A stretch of DNA of 63,311 bases, taken from Burkholderiaceae bacterium (GTDB taxonomy: Bacteria > Pseudomonadota > Gammaproteobacteria > Burkholderiales > Burkholderiaceae_E). Both the position numbers and the translations under genes were made by a program. The stretch's first letter is position 1. Every line of letters starts with the position of its first letter. The DNA lies in assembly GCA_900299025.1 (NCBI GenBank), contig OMIE01000033.1, positions 1 through 63,311 on the forward strand, written 5' to 3'. The notes under the pieces are model-generated. The model did not search any database. It was not told where the DNA came from and worked only from the letters and a program-made list of their open reading frames with translations. Shown here piece after piece: positions 36,366-47,478 of this stretch.

Positions 36366-38015
36366 TTAATGGGGCCAAGCCGCGTCAAAGGCGCTTTTTG
36401 CATCGCCTAAATTTTTATAAATCGTTTGCCCAACTAAATCCTTTAACAGGCCGCTACGAGCGATCAGCGAGGCAACGTTATCAGGCGCCCCGCAGATCGC
36501 CAGGCCACCGCCGAGCGTTGCCAGAACGTCCTTGTACTGGGTCAACACCTCAAGCGCGCTTGTGTCTAGGTAGCTAACTGCTTGCATATCGAGAATAATG
36601 TGTTGTGCACGAGGCTCGTTTGCGTCGAGCACCGCTTCCATGCGATCAACTGATCCGAAAAACAGAGGGCCGCTGAGTTGGCACAGGGCAATGGTTTCTC
36701 GCCGCTCGCCTCGCAAGGGCTCAAGCCATTGCAAATTCGTCAGGCTTGCCATCCGATGAAGAAAGAGCAAGCAGGCAAGGCCAACCCCCACTTGGACCGC
36801 GATCGTCAGGTCGAAGACGACCGTCAATGCAAAACTGCCGATCATCAAGGTGCGATGAGGCACGCTGAAAGCTTTCAAACGGGCAAAGGCCTGCCAGTCA
36901 CCCATATGGTAAGCAACAAAAAGTAGAACAGCAGCAAGTGCCGCCAAAGGGATATTGGCAGCCAATGGTGCCGCAACTAAGACGATGAGCATCAGTGTGA
37001 TCGAATGAACGACTGCGGAAATTGGCGACCGTGCCCCACTGCGGACATTGGTGACCGTTCTTGCAATGGTGCCGGTCGCAGCGATGCCACCAAACAAGGG
37101 GACGAGCATGTTGGCGACCCCTTGCGCAATCAATTCCTGATCGGCATTGTGCCGTTCACGAATCAGGCTGTCTGCCATTCTTGCGCAAAGCAAAGATTCG
37201 ATGCCGCAAAGTAAAGCGATAGAGATCGCTGGCACGAGAATTTCCCGGACCTTGCTCCAATCAACATCAGGCGCAGTTGGATAAGGAAGGCTTGCGGGAA
37301 TACCGCCAAAGCGACTGCCAATGGTCGGAACCTGGATTAGATCGCAACTGATCAAGACGATACCGAGTAGCAAGACAATCACCGTACCGGGAATCTGCTT
37401 GGCAACTTCTTGCCAGCGAGATCCGTATTGCCGAAATGATTTGGGCCACCACTGGAGAATCAGCAAGCTAAAAAAACCCAAAAGAAGAGCGGCAACGTCG
37501 GCTTGTTGGGCGTGACTTGCAAGCGTGTGAATTTGGGCAAAAAAGTCTGCTGGCATTTTTTCAATGGGCAGGCCAAAGAAATCGCGAAACTGTTGCAAGG
37601 CGATGATCACCGCAATACTGTTGGTGAATCCGGTGATGATTACGACGGGCACAAATCGGATGATCCGGCCCAATCGAAGCGCCCCGGCCAAAACGAGCAA
37701 GACACCGGCGAGCATTGTTGCCAAAAGCAAATTGCCAGCACCTATCCGCTCGCCAAGCGTGTAGAGAAGGCCTACAAAAGCGCCTGCAGGGCCTGCGATT
37801 TGGACTTTGGAGCCCCCGAGTAGTGCAACAATAAAGCCGGCAATAATGGCTGTTACAAGGCCTTGGGCGGGGCTCACGCCCGAGGCGATACCAAAAGCCA
37901 TCGCAAGCGGGAGCGCAACAACCCCAACCGTTACGCCTGCCGCAAGATCAGCTCGAAAGTCGCTTGCCTGATAGCCGCGAAGCGAGTCGAATAATGCAGG
38001 TCTAAAGGGGGTCAT
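36366..38015 (-). CDS. SulP family anion transporter with STAS domain
   Basis: The 549-residue inner-membrane protein has about 10-14 hydrophobic segments starting DLAAGVTVGVVALPLAMAF, the SulP glycine-rich block GLVTAIIAGFIVALLGGS, and a C-terminal STAS domain (about 430-549, LDMQAVSYLDTSALEVL). SulP proteins carry sulfate, bicarbonate or dicarboxylates; the substrate is not determined here. It lies 27 bases after metG and 86 bases before the DUF3460-like gene. Confidence 0.92.
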   Translation of the reverse strand: MTPFRPALFDSLRGYQASDFRADLAAGVTVGVVALPLAMAFGIASGVSPAQGLVTAIIAGFIVALLGGSKVQIAGPAGAFVGLLYTLGERIGAGNLLLATMLAGVLLVLAGALRLGRIIRFVPVVIITGFTNSIAVIIALQQFRDFFGLPIEKMPADFFAQIHTLASHAQQADVAALLLGFFSLLILQWWPKSFRQYGSRWQEVAKQIPGTVIVLLLGIVLISCDLIQVPTIGSRFGGIPASLPYPTAPDVDWSKVREILVPAISIALLCGIESLLCARMADSLIRERHNADQELIAQGVANMLVPLFGGIAATGTIARTVTNVRSGARSPISAVVHSITLMLIVLVAAPLAANIPLAALAAVLLFVAYHMGDWQAFARLKAFSVPHRTLMIGSFALTVVFDLTIAVQVGVGLACLLFLHRMASLTNLQWLEPLRGERRETIALCQLSGPLFFGSVDRMEAVLDANEPRAQHIILDMQAVSYLDTSALEVLTQYKDVLATLGGGLAICGAPDNVASLIARSGLLKDLVGQTIYKNLGDAKSAFDAAWPH

Positions 38016-38042
38016 GGCTGAGCCTGCATTGACGCGTTGTGT

Positions 38043-40217
38043 CTATCGGATTTTCATGCCTGGTACGGCGCCGACTTCGGCTTCAAGTACAAACATGCCC
38101 GGTACCTTACCTGTCTCGTCGGCAGCACTCAGCAACATACCCTCTGAGATGCCGAACTTCATTTTTCTCGGTGCAAGATTGGCAACGACTGCAGTCAGTT
38201 TGCCTACGAGGCGCTCTGGCGGGATGGAAGCTTTAATCCCAGAAAATATTGTTCTCGGCTTGGACTCGCCAAGGTCGATGATGAGTTTGAGCAATTTGTC
38301 CGATCCTTCAACCGGCGCGGCCTCGAGGATGCGACCGAGCCTCAAATCCAGGCTGGCAAAGTCATCGATGCTTATCCATTGGGTCTTCTTGGCTTCGCTA
38401 TGTTGTTGTGCCTGCTGATCACTTCGATTGGCCTCGAGCAAAGCATCAACCTGCTTACGATCAATACGGGTGATTAAGTGTTGGAAGGCCTCCATGCGAT
38501 GTCCAGGGGGCAAATCACCATCGCTATCGAAGTCGATCGAGGACCACTGACGCTCCGCAGCCGAAAGCCGATCAAGCGCAAGCTTACTGGTAGCGGGCAG
38601 TATCGGTTGGAGCATGCGCATCAATTGCGCAAAGGCGCGGATAGCGGTGCTACAAACCACTTGCAAGCGGTCTTGTTGGTCGGCAAGCTTTGCAAGCTCC
38701 CAGGGTTTGTTCTGATCGATATATTGGTTTACGGCATCGCAGAGTGCCATCACTTCGCGCATGGCGCGGCCATACTCCCTATGTTCATAGTGCTGGGCAA
38801 GGGTCTCGGCACCGCACCAGGACTTAGCAAATTCGGCCATTGCTGCGCGGTCTGTTTTACCCAAGCAGCCATCAAATTTTTTGATTAAAAATCCCGAACA
38901 GCGCGCTGCAATATTAACCAGCTTACCGACTAAATCAGCATTCACACGTGCAATGAAATCATCAAGATTGAGATCGATATCTTCCATCGACGCATTCAGT
39001 TTGGCTGCAAAGTAGTATCGCAACCATTCTGGATTAAGGCCTTGGTCGATATAGCTTTTAGCATTGATAAAGGTGCCTCGCGATTTGCTCATCTTCTGAC
39101 CGTCGACGGTCAGGAATCCGTGTGCAAACACATTGCTTGGTGCTCTAAATCCTGAAAAGTGCAGCATCGCTGGCCAAAACAGCGTATGGAAGTACAAGAT
39201 GTCTTTGCCGATGAAATGGTATTGTTCCCAGGGGCTGTCTGGCTTCGTGAAGGCATCGAAATCCAGACCGATATCACTAGCATAGCGTTTGAAGCTTGCG
39301 TAATAGCCAATCGGTGCGTCAAGCCACACATAAAAGTACTTGCCCGGGGCGTCGGGGATTTCAAAGCCAAAGTAGGGGGCGTCGCGTGATATGTCCCAGT
39401 CGGCAAGCTTGCTGCCTTTTGCTTGCATATCGTCCGTCGTTTGGCTGTCGCTGTTGGAAGTTTGATCATTGTCGGCGAACGTTTCGCTGTCGCCGAGCCA
39501 TTCCTTAAGCTTATTACGAGCCTCAACTTGCAGCCTGTCATCGAGCAACGCCCATTGCCTTAAAAATCGACTGCATCGCGGATCGGATAGTTTGAAAAAA
39601 TAATGATCTGAAATTTTTCGTATGGGCTTTGCGCCTGATACCACCGAGCGTGCATCGATCAGATCGGTCGGGCTATAAGTTGCGCCGCAGGCTTCACATG
39701 AGTCACCGTATTGATCAGGTGCTTTGCAGCGCGGGCATATGCCTTTGATAAAACGATCGGGTAAAAACATCGATCGTTCGGGGTCATACATTTGCTCGAT
39801 CGATCGCTTCTCGATAAACCCTGAGTTGCGCAGTGCCAGATAGATCTGATTGGCAAGCGCCTGATTCTCGGGGCTGTGCGTGCTGTAGTAATGGTCAAAG
39901 GCAACGCCAAAGGCAGCAAAGTCTCTTGTGTGTTCTTGCCAGACCCTGTCGATCAAGGTTTCGGGTGAGATGCCTTGCGACTCAGCACGCAGCATCACCG
40001 GGGTGCCGTGGGTATCGTCCGCGCAAACATAATGAACTTCATGACCACGCATCTTTTGGAAACGCACCCAAATGTCGGTCTGTATGTACTCAACCAGGTG
40101 ACCGAGGTGGATGTCTCCATTCGCATAGGGTAGGGCGGAGGTGACCAGCATTTTTCGCTGTGGCGCTGGCCCTAGATCTTGAGGCGGCGTGAACTTGGCG
40201 TGGCCGGGAGTCGTCAT
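38043..40217 (-). CDS. metG: Methionyl-tRNA synthetase
   Basis: The 724-residue class I synthetase has [13 protein letters not shown] (HIGH motif), a [18 protein letters not shown] zinc knuckle, [10 protein letters not shown] (KMSKS motif) and a C-terminal tRNA-binding domain ([16 protein letters not shown]) as in E. coli MetG. A 26-residue Ser/Thr/Asp-rich insertion (residues 244-269) sits between EWLGD and [10 protein letters not shown]. The gene is divergent from apbC. Confidence 0.96.
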   Translation of the reverse strand: MTTPGHAKFTPPQDLGPAPQRKMLVTSALPYANGDIHLGHLVEYIQTDIWVRFQKMRGHEVHYVCADDTHGTPVMLRAESQGISPETLIDRVWQEHTRDFAAFGVAFDHYYSTHSPENQALANQIYLALRNSGFIEKRSIEQMYDPERSMFLPDRFIKGICPRCKAPDQYGDSCEACGATYSPTDLIDARSVVSGAKPIRKISDHYFFKLSDPRCSRFLRQWALLDDRLQVEARNKLKEWLGDSETFADNDQTSNSDSQTTDDMQAKGSKLADWDISRDAPYFGFEIPDAPGKYFYVWLDAPIGYYASFKRYASDIGLDFDAFTKPDSPWEQYHFIGKDILYFHTLFWPAMLHFSGFRAPSNVFAHGFLTVDGQKMSKSRGTFINAKSYIDQGLNPEWLRYYFAAKLNASMEDIDLNLDDFIARVNADLVGKLVNIAARCSGFLIKKFDGCLGKTDRAAMAEFAKSWCGAETLAQHYEHREYGRAMREVMALCDAVNQYIDQNKPWELAKLADQQDRLQVVCSTAIRAFAQLMRMLQPILPATSKLALDRLSAAERQWSSIDFDSDGDLPPGHRMEAFQHLITRIDRKQVDALLEANRSDQQAQQHSEAKKTQWISIDDFASLDLRLGRILEAAPVEGSDKLLKLIIDLGESKPRTIFSGIKASIPPERLVGKLTAVVANLAPRKMKFGISEGMLLSAADETGKVPGMFVLEAEVGAVPGMKIR

Positions 40218-40321
40218 GGCTTCATGGGTAAAGCGCTGAGTGTAGCAAGGCGATCGATTAGACTGCTTGCGGTCAGTAATAAAGCCTACCCTACAGACAC
40301 AACTTATGTGAACCGTTCATC

Positions 40322-41410
40322 ATGAGTCCGACTGAAGATGCCCTGCGGGAAGTACTGCGATCGGTCATCGATCCCAATACCGAGAAAGACCTGCTTAGCA
40401 GCAAGTCGCTTAAGAAACTCAGATTTGACCAGGGCGAGGTAAGCCTTGATGTTGAGCTCGGTTATCCGGCCCGCACCCAAATTGAGGTAATCCGGACAGC
40501 GGTTGAGCGAGCGCTGATGGCGCAAGAGGGCGTACGACGCGTTAGCGCCAACATCTACCAACGTATCGTCGCCCATGCGTTTTCCCCGTCAGCGAAGCCG
40601 CTCGAAGGTGTTCGCAATGTAATTGCAGTCGCTTCGGGCAAGGGCGGGGTGGGTAAGAGCACGACGGCAGCCAATCTCGCACTAGCCCTCGCCTCGGAGG
40701 GTGCCCGCGTCGGTATGCTCGACGCCGACATTTATGGTCCTTCGCAGCCAACCATGCTCGGCTTGTCGGGTAAGCCCCAAAGTCGGGATGGTAAGTCGAT
40801 GGAACCGCACCTTGGTCACGGTTTACAGGTGAACTCGATTGGTTTTCTGATCGGTGAAGACACACCGATGATTTGGCGAGGGCCGATGGCAACCCAGGCG
40901 CTTGAGCAACTCATTCGCGACACGCGATGGCAAGATCTTGATTACCTGGTGATCGATATGCCCCCAGGGACAGGCGATATTCACCTCACGCTTGCTCAAC
41001 GTATGCCGGTCACTGGCGCCATCATTGTCACCACCCCTCAAGACATTGCCTTGCTCGATGCGCGCAAGGGCCTGAAGATGTTTGAAAAAGTCGGTATTCC
41101 AGTCCTCGGCATTGTCGAAAATATGGCTATGCACCAGTGCAGCGCTTGTGGAAAGATTGAGCATATTTTTGGCGAAGGTGGTGGCCGTCGAATGGCCGAC
41201 CAGTATGAGGTTGCCTACTTGGGTGCGCTGCCCTTGGAGTTGAAGATTCGTCAGCAAAGCGATGAGGGCTGCCCCACCGTGGTCGCTGAGCCCAATTCGC
41301 CGATCAGTGATCTCTACAGGGGTATTGCACGAAAACTCGCCGTAGCCTTGGCAGCTCGTGCAGTCAGCCACGCGTCGAAGTTTCCGAGCATCGTGGTGCA
41401 AAACACTTAG
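40322..41410 (+). CDS. apbC: Iron-sulfur cluster carrier protein ApbC (Mrp/NBP35 family)
   Basis: The 362-residue P-loop ATPase transfers Fe-S clusters. It has an N-terminal DUF59 domain, the deviant Walker [17 protein letters not shown] (about 104-118), [14 protein letters not shown], and CxxC as Cys273-Ser-Ala-Cys276 that bridges the dimer-held cluster. The gene is divergent from metG with 104 bases between, a common betaproteobacterial order, and is followed by a terminator and dcd. Confidence 0.94.
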   Translation: MSPTEDALREVLRSVIDPNTEKDLLSSKSLKKLRFDQGEVSLDVELGYPARTQIEVIRTAVERALMAQEGVRRVSANIYQRIVAHAFSPSAKPLEGVRNVIAVASGKGGVGKSTTAANLALALASEGARVGMLDADIYGPSQPTMLGLSGKPQSRDGKSMEPHLGHGLQVNSIGFLIGEDTPMIWRGPMATQALEQLIRDTRWQDLDYLVIDMPPGTGDIHLTLAQRMPVTGAIIVTTPQDIALLDARKGLKMFEKVGIPVLGIVENMAMHQCSACGKIEHIFGEGGGRRMADQYEVAYLGALPLELKIRQQSDEGCPTVVAEPNSPISDLYRGIARKLAVALAARAVSHASKFPSIVVQNT

Positions 41411-41417
41411 TTAAGAT

Positions 41418-41437
41418 AGCCCCGAAAGGGGCTTTTT
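41418..41437 (+). terminator. Rho-independent terminator after apbC
   Basis: AGCCCC and GGGGCT pair around a GAAA tetraloop and run directly into six T residues. It lies 8 bases after the apbC stop and 20 before the dcd start. Confidence 0.9.
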
Positions 41438-41457
41438 TCTTCTGCCAAGGGGCATTT

Positions 41458-42027
41458 ATGAGTGTGAAATCAGATCACTGGATCAGGCGAATGGCCAAGG
41501 AGCATCGCATGATTGAGCCCTTCAGTGCTTTGCAAGTGCGAGAGGGAGCGGACGGGCAGCGGATTGTGTCTTACGGTACATCGAGCTACGGCTACGATGT
41601 CCGTTGCGCCGACGAATTTAAAATCTTCACCAATATCAACGCCTCGATTGTTGATCCCAAGGCCTTCGATCAAGGCTCTTTTGTCGACTTCAAAGGTTCT
41701 GTTTGCATCATTCCGCCCAATTCTTTTGCGTTGGCCCGAACCATGGAGTACTTCCGAATTCCAAGGTCAGTGCTCACGATTTGCCTGGGCAAGAGTACTT
41801 ATGCGCGCTGCGGCATTATTGTGAATGTGACCCCGCTCGAGCCCGAATGGGAGGGCCACGTCACCCTGGAATTTTCGAATACCACGCCCTTACCGGCGCG
41901 GATTTACGCAGGCGAAGGCTGCGCACAAATGGTATTCCTCGAATCCGATGAGGTTTGCGGCACCAGTTATGCGGATCGAGGCGGCAAGTATCAAGGGCAG
42001 CAAGGCGTAACCCTACCTCGCACTTGA
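41458..42027 (+). CDS. dcd: dCTP deaminase
   Basis: The 189-residue enzyme deaminates dCTP to dUTP for thymidylate synthesis. [23 protein letters not shown] and [17 protein letters not shown] are the active-site blocks; Glu of LEPEWEG is the catalytic base of the family. AAGGGG precedes the ATG. The length matches E. coli Dcd (193). Confidence 0.96.
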   Translation: MSVKSDHWIRRMAKEHRMIEPFSALQVREGADGQRIVSYGTSSYGYDVRCADEFKIFTNINASIVDPKAFDQGSFVDFKGSVCIIPPNSFALARTMEYFRIPRSVLTICLGKSTYARCGIIVNVTPLEPEWEGHVTLEFSNTTPLPARIYAGEGCAQMVFLESDEVCGTSYADRGGKYQGQQGVTLPRT

Positions 42028-42053
42028 GTTGACCCCGCCTTTTAGGCCCGGTA

Positions 42054-42983
42054 ATGCCCCAGCAAAGTGAGCAGTCGAAGGGCTTGGCTGTTTGGTTCGC
42101 ACTGTTGACTGGTGTGGCGGTGGTTTCAACCGCGGCCCTTTTGATTCGCTGGGCACTTCAAGCTGGTGCAGCGCCGATGGAGATCGCTGCTGCAAGGCTT
42201 TTTCTTGCAGCACTTGTGATGTGGCCGATAGCTATCTGGACGATGGGCTTGCATGCGGTCAAAACCTTAATCGAACAGGTTGATCACTCACTCATCAAGT
42301 GGACGATGATTGCAGGCGTGTCGCTTGCCGCTCATTTCGCGCTATGGATCAGTTCGCTCGATTACACAAGTGTTGCCTCGAGCGTTGCCCTGGTAACAAC
42401 CAATCCGATTTGGGTGGCGCTTGCTGCCTGGCTTTGGTTTGGTGAAAAGCCCCGCCTCAAAGTCTGGATGGCCATCACTTTATCGATTATCGCAAGTCTC
42501 CTGATCTCATGGAAGGATTTGCAGGCGGGTGCAGCGGGTGGCTTTCTCGCTGAGCGCTCGGCTTTATGGGGAAACTTGCTGGCATTGCTCGGCGCGATGG
42601 CTATGTCAGGTTATATGCTTGCTGCCAAAGCAGTGCAACAGCACAGGCCCGATTGGCCATTGTTGCCCTATGTCGCAACGGTCTATAGCGTTGCGGCACT
42701 GGTATTGAGTCTTGTGGTGGGCTATTTAACGGGGCCCTGGTGGCAGCTTAGCCCTGCAGCCTGGCCTGCGCTGTTGCTACTTGCTCTCGGTCCACAGGTG
42801 ATTGGCCACACCTTGATCAACCACGCATTGCGAAGGCTCTCCCCAACGATTGTCGCGATTGCCATTCTTGGCGAGCCGATCGGTGCCGCCTTGCTTGCCT
42901 GGTTCATGCTCGGCGAATCGCTTGCGCTGACGCAGTTGGCAGGATTTACACTGGTGGTCGTTGCGGTTTTGCTGGCTCGATGA
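42054..42983 (+). CDS. DMT family transporter (EamA domains)
   Basis: The 309-residue inner-membrane protein has about ten hydrophobic segments in two EamA repeats, each ending with a helix rich in small residues (GVSLAAHFALWISSLDYTSV; IVAIAILGEPIGAALLAW). Family members export amino acids or metabolites; the substrate is unknown. It lies 26 bases after dcd. Confidence 0.88.
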   Translation: MPQQSEQSKGLAVWFALLTGVAVVSTAALLIRWALQAGAAPMEIAAARLFLAALVMWPIAIWTMGLHAVKTLIEQVDHSLIKWTMIAGVSLAAHFALWISSLDYTSVASSVALVTTNPIWVALAAWLWFGEKPRLKVWMAITLSIIASLLISWKDLQAGAAGGFLAERSALWGNLLALLGAMAMSGYMLAAKAVQQHRPDWPLLPYVATVYSVAALVLSLVVGYLTGPWWQLSPAAWPALLLLALGPQVIGHTLINHALRRLSPTIVAIAILGEPIGAALLAWFMLGESLALTQLAGFTLVVVAVLLAR

Positions 42984-43289
42984 GACCCTATGCGCTTCGT
43001 ATGGGTATGTGCCTGTGTTATCGTGAACCGATGGGTGAATTTCACATGCCAAGGTTGAGCGAATCGAAGCGGATGCCGCAGAGCAATGCCACAATGCTCG
43101 GTCACGTCTGTTTTGCGCCCTTCGGCATGTCGAGGGCATTTGTTTTGCTTTCAGGCGCGGGTGGCCTGCTACGACTGCGCCGCGCGCGCTGACTAAACCA
43201 CCGACTTTGCGCCAAGCTTGGCGCTCAGGCTGATCCCAGCCTCCATGCCCAACAAAGACCCAACACTAGCTATTTTCAGAGAGATTCCC
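42984..43289. other. 306-base gap upstream of leuA with a palindrome
   Basis: No convincing gene is seen here. A perfect 16-base palindrome GCGCCAAGCTTGGCGC (43209-43224) lies 65 bases before the leuA start and could be an operator or leader hairpin. A 70-codon reading frame overlapping the transporter stop has no family resemblance. Confidence 0.4.
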
Positions 43290-44831
43290 ATGAGTGATCG
43301 TTTAATTATTTTTGATACCACCTTGCGCGATGGTGAGCAAAGTCCTGGCGCATCCATGACGCGCGACGAGAAACTTCGTATCGCCAAGCAGCTTGAGCGT
43401 CTGAAGGTCGATGTGATTGAGGCTGGGTTTGCTGCTTCATCCAATGGCGATTTTGATGCCGTGAAGGCCATTGCTCAACATGTGAAAGATTCGGTGGTTT
43501 GTTCACTTGCTAGGGCAAACGATCGAGATATTGCAAGGGCTGCGGAAGCACTCGAGCCAGCACGCGCCAAGCGCATCCACACCTTCATTGCCACCAGTGC
43601 CCTCCACATGGAAAAGAAGCTGCGCTTGAGCCCTGATCAGGTGTACGAGCAGGCTCGCTTGGCTGTACGTTTTGCCCGAAAGTTTACCGATGATGTTGAG
43701 TTTTCTCCCGAAGATGGCAGCCGGTCTGACCCTGATTTTCTCTGTCGTGTGCTTGAGGCCGTCATCGATGAGGGCGCTCGGACCATCAATATTCCCGATA
43801 CGGTGGGATATGCGGTACCCGAGCTCTTTGCCCAGATGATTATCGATTTGCGTCGTCGAGTGCCGAATTCAGACAAGGCTATTTGGTCGGTGCATTGTCA
43901 CAATGATTTGGGTATGGCTGTCGCCAATTCCTTAGCGGCTGTCAGGCAGGCTGGTGCTCGCCAAATCGAATGCACGATCAACGGGCTTGGCGAACGCGCC
44001 GGTAATACCTCGCTTGAAGAGGTGGTGATGGCGGTCAAGACGCGTCGTGATTACTTTGATCTGACGCTCGGTATTGACACCAGCCAAATCGTACCCGCGA
44101 GTAAGCTTGTCTCGGGTATTACTGGTTTTCCGGTCCAGCCCAATAAGGCAGTGGTTGGCGCAAATGCATTCGCGCATGCCTCAGGTATTCACCAAGACGG
44201 TGTGCTCAAAGCGCGTGACACTTATGAAATCATGCGAGCCGAAGATGTGGGCTGGACAACCAACCGGATCGTGCTTGGTAAATTATCAGGCCGAACGGCA
44301 TTCAAACAGCGGCTGCAAGAGTTGGGTATCGCGATGGAGAGCGATCAGGATGTCAATGCCGCCTTTTTGCGTTTCAAAGAACTCGCTGATCGCAAAGCGG
44401 AGATTCTTGATGAGGATATCCAGGCATTGGTCTCCGATCAGGCGATGCAAATGGCCTCCGACGATAGCTACCGGTTACTGTCACTAGCCCAGTCGTCAAA
44501 GATGGGTGGGCGTCCCCATGGGGAGGTGGTGATGACCGTTGAAGGCCGAGAAGTTCGCAGCGAGGCAGACGGCAATGGTCCTGTTGACGCGGTCTTTAAG
44601 GCGATCGAGTCAGAGATTGGGTCCGGAGCCGAGCTTTTGCTTTATTCGGTCAATGCTATTACGACGGGTACCGAGTCTCAGGGCGAGGTCACAGTGAGGC
44701 TCTCGCGAGGTGGGCGGATTGTGAATGGCGTTGGTGCCGATCCCGATATCGTCGTTGCCTCTGCTAAGGCCTACATCGGTGCGCTCAACAAACTTCAGGC
44801 CAAGCAAGAGCGGGTCAACCCTCAGGCATAA
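43290..44831 (+). CDS. leuA: 2-isopropylmalate synthase
   Basis: The 513-residue enzyme condenses acetyl-CoA with 2-oxoisovalerate in leucine synthesis. [16 protein letters not shown] binds the substrate and metal, [15 protein letters not shown] gives the HxH metal ligands, [18 protein letters not shown] is a family block, and the C-terminal LeuA dimer domain (about 390-510) is the leucine feedback site. The ATG at 43290 follows AGAGAG; a longer reading from 43218 is not conserved. No other leu genes are adjacent. Confidence 0.95.
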   Translation: MSDRLIIFDTTLRDGEQSPGASMTRDEKLRIAKQLERLKVDVIEAGFAASSNGDFDAVKAIAQHVKDSVVCSLARANDRDIARAAEALEPARAKRIHTFIATSALHMEKKLRLSPDQVYEQARLAVRFARKFTDDVEFSPEDGSRSDPDFLCRVLEAVIDEGARTINIPDTVGYAVPELFAQMIIDLRRRVPNSDKAIWSVHCHNDLGMAVANSLAAVRQAGARQIECTINGLGERAGNTSLEEVVMAVKTRRDYFDLTLGIDTSQIVPASKLVSGITGFPVQPNKAVVGANAFAHASGIHQDGVLKARDTYEIMRAEDVGWTTNRIVLGKLSGRTAFKQRLQELGIAMESDQDVNAAFLRFKELADRKAEILDEDIQALVSDQAMQMASDDSYRLLSLAQSSKMGGRPHGEVVMTVEGREVRSEADGNGPVDAVFKAIESEIGSGAELLLYSVNAITTGTESQGEVTVRLSRGGRIVNGVGADPDIVVASAKAYIGALNKLQAKQERVNPQA

Positions 44832-44842
44832 GCGGCCTGGGT

Positions 44843-44927
44843 TATACTTGCGGGTTACGCACGTCTTAGCAGTCCCAGCTAAGGCGCAAGTTCAATCAAG
44901 GGCATCCGAGGCGCGTAGGCGTCTCGG
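44843..44927 (+). promoter_or_regulatory. rpsO upstream region: -10-like box and two leader hairpins
   Basis: TATACT (44843-44848) could be the -10 of an rpsO promoter; no clear -35 is visible. Two nine-base-pair hairpins follow, each with one G-U pair: CGTCTTAGC/GCTAAGGCG (44862-44886) and CCGAGGCGC/GCGTCTCGG (44906-44927). S15 represses its own mRNA in other bacteria through leader structures, so these are candidates. Confidence 0.4.
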
Positions 44928-44951
44928 TGCGCATATATAAGGGGAATTCGT

Positions 44952-45221
44952 ATGTCCGTTGCATCGATCGACAAACAGAAAATCATGGGCGACTACCAGC
45001 GCAAAGCTGGTGATACCGGGTCGCCTGAAGTACAAGTTGCGCTACTGACAGCACGCATCGTCGAGCTGACGGAGCACTTTAAGCAGCACAAGAAAGACTT
45101 CCACTCCAGAAGAGGCCTGTTGAAAATGGTGAGCAGGAGGAGAAAACTCCTGGATTACCTGAAGCGAACCAATTTGGCGAGCTACCGAGCACTGATCGAA
45201 CGATTGGGCTTGCGTAACTAA
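44952..45221 (+). CDS. rpsO: 30S ribosomal protein S15
   Basis: The 89-residue protein binds the central domain of 16S r[24 protein letters not shown] and [20 protein letters not shown] match S15 throughout, with the universal length. AAGGGGAA precedes the ATG. It is followed by a terminator and pnp, as in many proteobacteria. Confidence 0.97.
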   Translation: MSVASIDKQKIMGDYQRKAGDTGSPEVQVALLTARIVELTEHFKQHKKDFHSRRGLLKMVSRRRKLLDYLKRTNLASYRALIERLGLRN

Positions 45222-45230
45222 GCCAAAGCA

Positions 45231-45259
45231 AAACCCGCAAGCCAACTTGCGGGTTTTTT
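45231..45259 (+). terminator. Rho-independent terminator between rpsO and pnp
   Basis: AACCCGCAAG (45232-45241) and CTTGCGGGTT (45246-45255) pair around CCAA, with the T-run to 45259. It corresponds in position to the partial rpsO terminator known in E. coli. Confidence 0.92.
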
Positions 45260-45319
45260 GTTGTGTGGCGAACCGCGCCGCCTGAGGATTCGCGCGGGCA
45301 CTTATGAGGATGTTAAAAC

Positions 45320-47464
45320 GTGTTTGAAATTGCAAAGAAAACATTTCAGTACGGTTCAAATACCGTAACGATTGAAACCGGCGAAATCGCTCGCCAAGCT
45401 GGCGGTGCCGTGATCGTCAATGTTGACGATACCGTGGTTTTGGCAACCGTCGTAGGCGCCAAAAATGCAAAACCAGGGCAGGATTTTTTCCCGCTGACTG
45501 TTGACTATGTCGAGAAGTTCTATGCAGCAGGCCGTATTCCGGGCGGGTTCTTTAAACGAGAAGGGCGTCCTTCAGAACGCGAAACCCTGATTTCCCGCTT
45601 GATTGATAGGCCGATTCGGCCTTTGTTTCCTGACGGATTTTATAACGAAGTGCAAGTGGTCATTACGCTCATGTCAAGCAATCCTGAAGTGGATTCAGAC
45701 ATTCCGGCGATGATCGGCGCCTCGGCAGCACTGGCTATTTCAGGAATCCCCTTTCATGGCCCGTTAGGTGCAGCACGTGTTGGTTATATCGATGGTCAGT
45801 TCGTGCTAAATCCTGCGGTCTCGAAGATGCCCTCCTCGAAGCTCGACTTGGTGGTGGCTGGCACTGAGGCTGCTGTGCTTATGGTTGAATCGGAGGCGCA
45901 TGAGCTTTCCGAAGAAGTGATGCTCGGTGCGGTGGTCTTTGGACACGATCAAATGCAAACCGTGATCAATGCGATTCACGAGTTAGTTGAGGCCGGTGGC
46001 AAAGCCGAATGGGAATGGCAGGCTGCACCGCGCAATGAGGCTTTGATAGAAAAGATTAATCAACTGGCTGAAGCCGACATGCGCGCGGCTTATCGTGTTC
46101 GCGACAAACAAGCGCGTACGGCGCAAGTATCGGCTGTCGAGAAGTCGGTGGCGAAGACACTTGCCGAAGATGCAGCTAGCAAGGGTGAGTCAGCGCCCGA
46201 CAGCACCGAAGTCGGCAATCTACTCTTTGAACTGCAATCGCGAATTGTTCGTTCACAAATCCTGTCGGGCGAGCCTCGCATTGACGGTCGCGATACGCGA
46301 ACAGTCCGCCCGATTGCGATCCGAACCGGCGTATTGCCGCGTGCGCACGGATCGGCACTGTTTACTCGAGGCGAAACCCAGGCACTTGTGGTGGCAACGC
46401 TTGGCACCAATCGCGATGAGCAGGTGATCGATGCGATCAATGGTGAATATCGAGAACGTTTTATGCTTCACTACAATATGCCGCCTTATGCGACGGGTGA
46501 GACCGGACGCGTCGGTAGCCCCAAGCGACGCGAAATTGGTCATGGCCGTCTGGCTAAACGGGCGCTTGTGCCCCTGCTGCCTGATGTGGCGAGTTTTGGC
46601 TATTCCATTCGCGTTGTCTCGGAGATTACCGAATCTAACGGGTCATCGTCGATGGCTTCGGTTTGTGGCGGATGTCTTGCGATGATGGATGCTGGCGTAC
46701 CGATTAAGGCACACGTGGCCGGCATCGCCATGGGTTTAATCAAGGAAGGTGCGCGATTTGCAGTCCTCTCCGACATTCTCGGTGATGAGGACCATCTTGG
46801 TGATATGGATTTCAAAGTGGCCGGTACCGAGCAAGGTGTCACTGCGCTACAAATGGACATCAAGATCCAGGGCATTACCAAGGAAATCATGCAGGTTGCG
46901 CTTGCGCAGGCAAAAGAAGGCCGCTTGCACATCCTGAGCAAGATGCGCGATGCGGTTTCGGGCGCAAAGACCGAGCTTTCTGATTTTGCACCGCGTATGT
47001 ACAACATGAAGATTAATCCCGAACGTATTCGCGATGTGATTGGCAAGGGCGGTGCAACGATTCGCCAGATCACCGAGGAAACCGGTACCCAGGTCGATAT
47101 TCAAGATGATGGTTCGATCACGATTGCAGCCGTCGACGCTCAAGCGGCACGGCGGGCACAGCAAATGATCGAAAATCTGACTGCCGAAGTTGAGGTTGGA
47201 AAAATTTACGAGGGGCCGGTTCTTCGCATTCTAGATTTCGGTGCAATCGTGCAAGTCATGCCTGGGCGTGATGGTCTTTTGCATGTTTCACAAATTGCAC
47301 AGGAGCGCGTCAATAACGTTGGCGACTATGTGAAGGAAGGACAAATCGTTCGGGTAAAGGTCATCGAAGCGGACGATAAGGGACGGCTTCGCTTATCGAT
47401 GAAAGCTGCTGCCGCTGACGATGCTGCACAGAGCGCGCCGCCAAGCGACGTAACGCCCGCCTAA
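45320..47464 (+). CDS. pnp: Polyribonucleotide nucleotidyltransferase (PNPase)
   Basis: The 714-residue phosphorolytic 3'-5' exonuclease has two RNase PH domains (the second starting near [13 protein letters not shown]), [11 protein letters not shown] in the active site, a KH domain ([20 protein letters not shown]) and an S1 domain at the end. The start is GTG at 45320 ([12 protein letters not shown]) after GAGGA. PNPase degrades mRNA and is part of the degradosome in some proteobacteria. Confidence 0.97.
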   Translation: MFEIAKKTFQYGSNTVTIETGEIARQAGGAVIVNVDDTVVLATVVGAKNAKPGQDFFPLTVDYVEKFYAAGRIPGGFFKREGRPSERETLISRLIDRPIRPLFPDGFYNEVQVVITLMSSNPEVDSDIPAMIGASAALAISGIPFHGPLGAARVGYIDGQFVLNPAVSKMPSSKLDLVVAGTEAAVLMVESEAHELSEEVMLGAVVFGHDQMQTVINAIHELVEAGGKAEWEWQAAPRNEALIEKINQLAEADMRAAYRVRDKQARTAQVSAVEKSVAKTLAEDAASKGESAPDSTEVGNLLFELQSRIVRSQILSGEPRIDGRDTRTVRPIAIRTGVLPRAHGSALFTRGETQALVVATLGTNRDEQVIDAINGEYRERFMLHYNMPPYATGETGRVGSPKRREIGHGRLAKRALVPLLPDVASFGYSIRVVSEITESNGSSSMASVCGGCLAMMDAGVPIKAHVAGIAMGLIKEGARFAVLSDILGDEDHLGDMDFKVAGTEQGVTALQMDIKIQGITKEIMQVALAQAKEGRLHILSKMRDAVSGAKTELSDFAPRMYNMKINPERIRDVIGKGGATIRQITEETGTQVDIQDDGSITIAAVDAQAARRAQQMIENLTAEVEVGKIYEGPVLRILDFGAIVQVMPGRDGLLHVSQIAQERVNNVGDYVKEGQIVRVKVIEADDKGRLRLSMKAAAADDAAQSAPPSDVTPA

Positions 47465-47478
47465 GTCAGGATCGCTTC

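Noticed and set aside
42980-43192. A 70-codon plus-strand frame overlapping the EamA transporter stop
   Set aside because: Composition is irregular (many Met and Cys, low-complexity basic end), there is no family resemblance and no ribosome site. It is treated as leuA upstream region.
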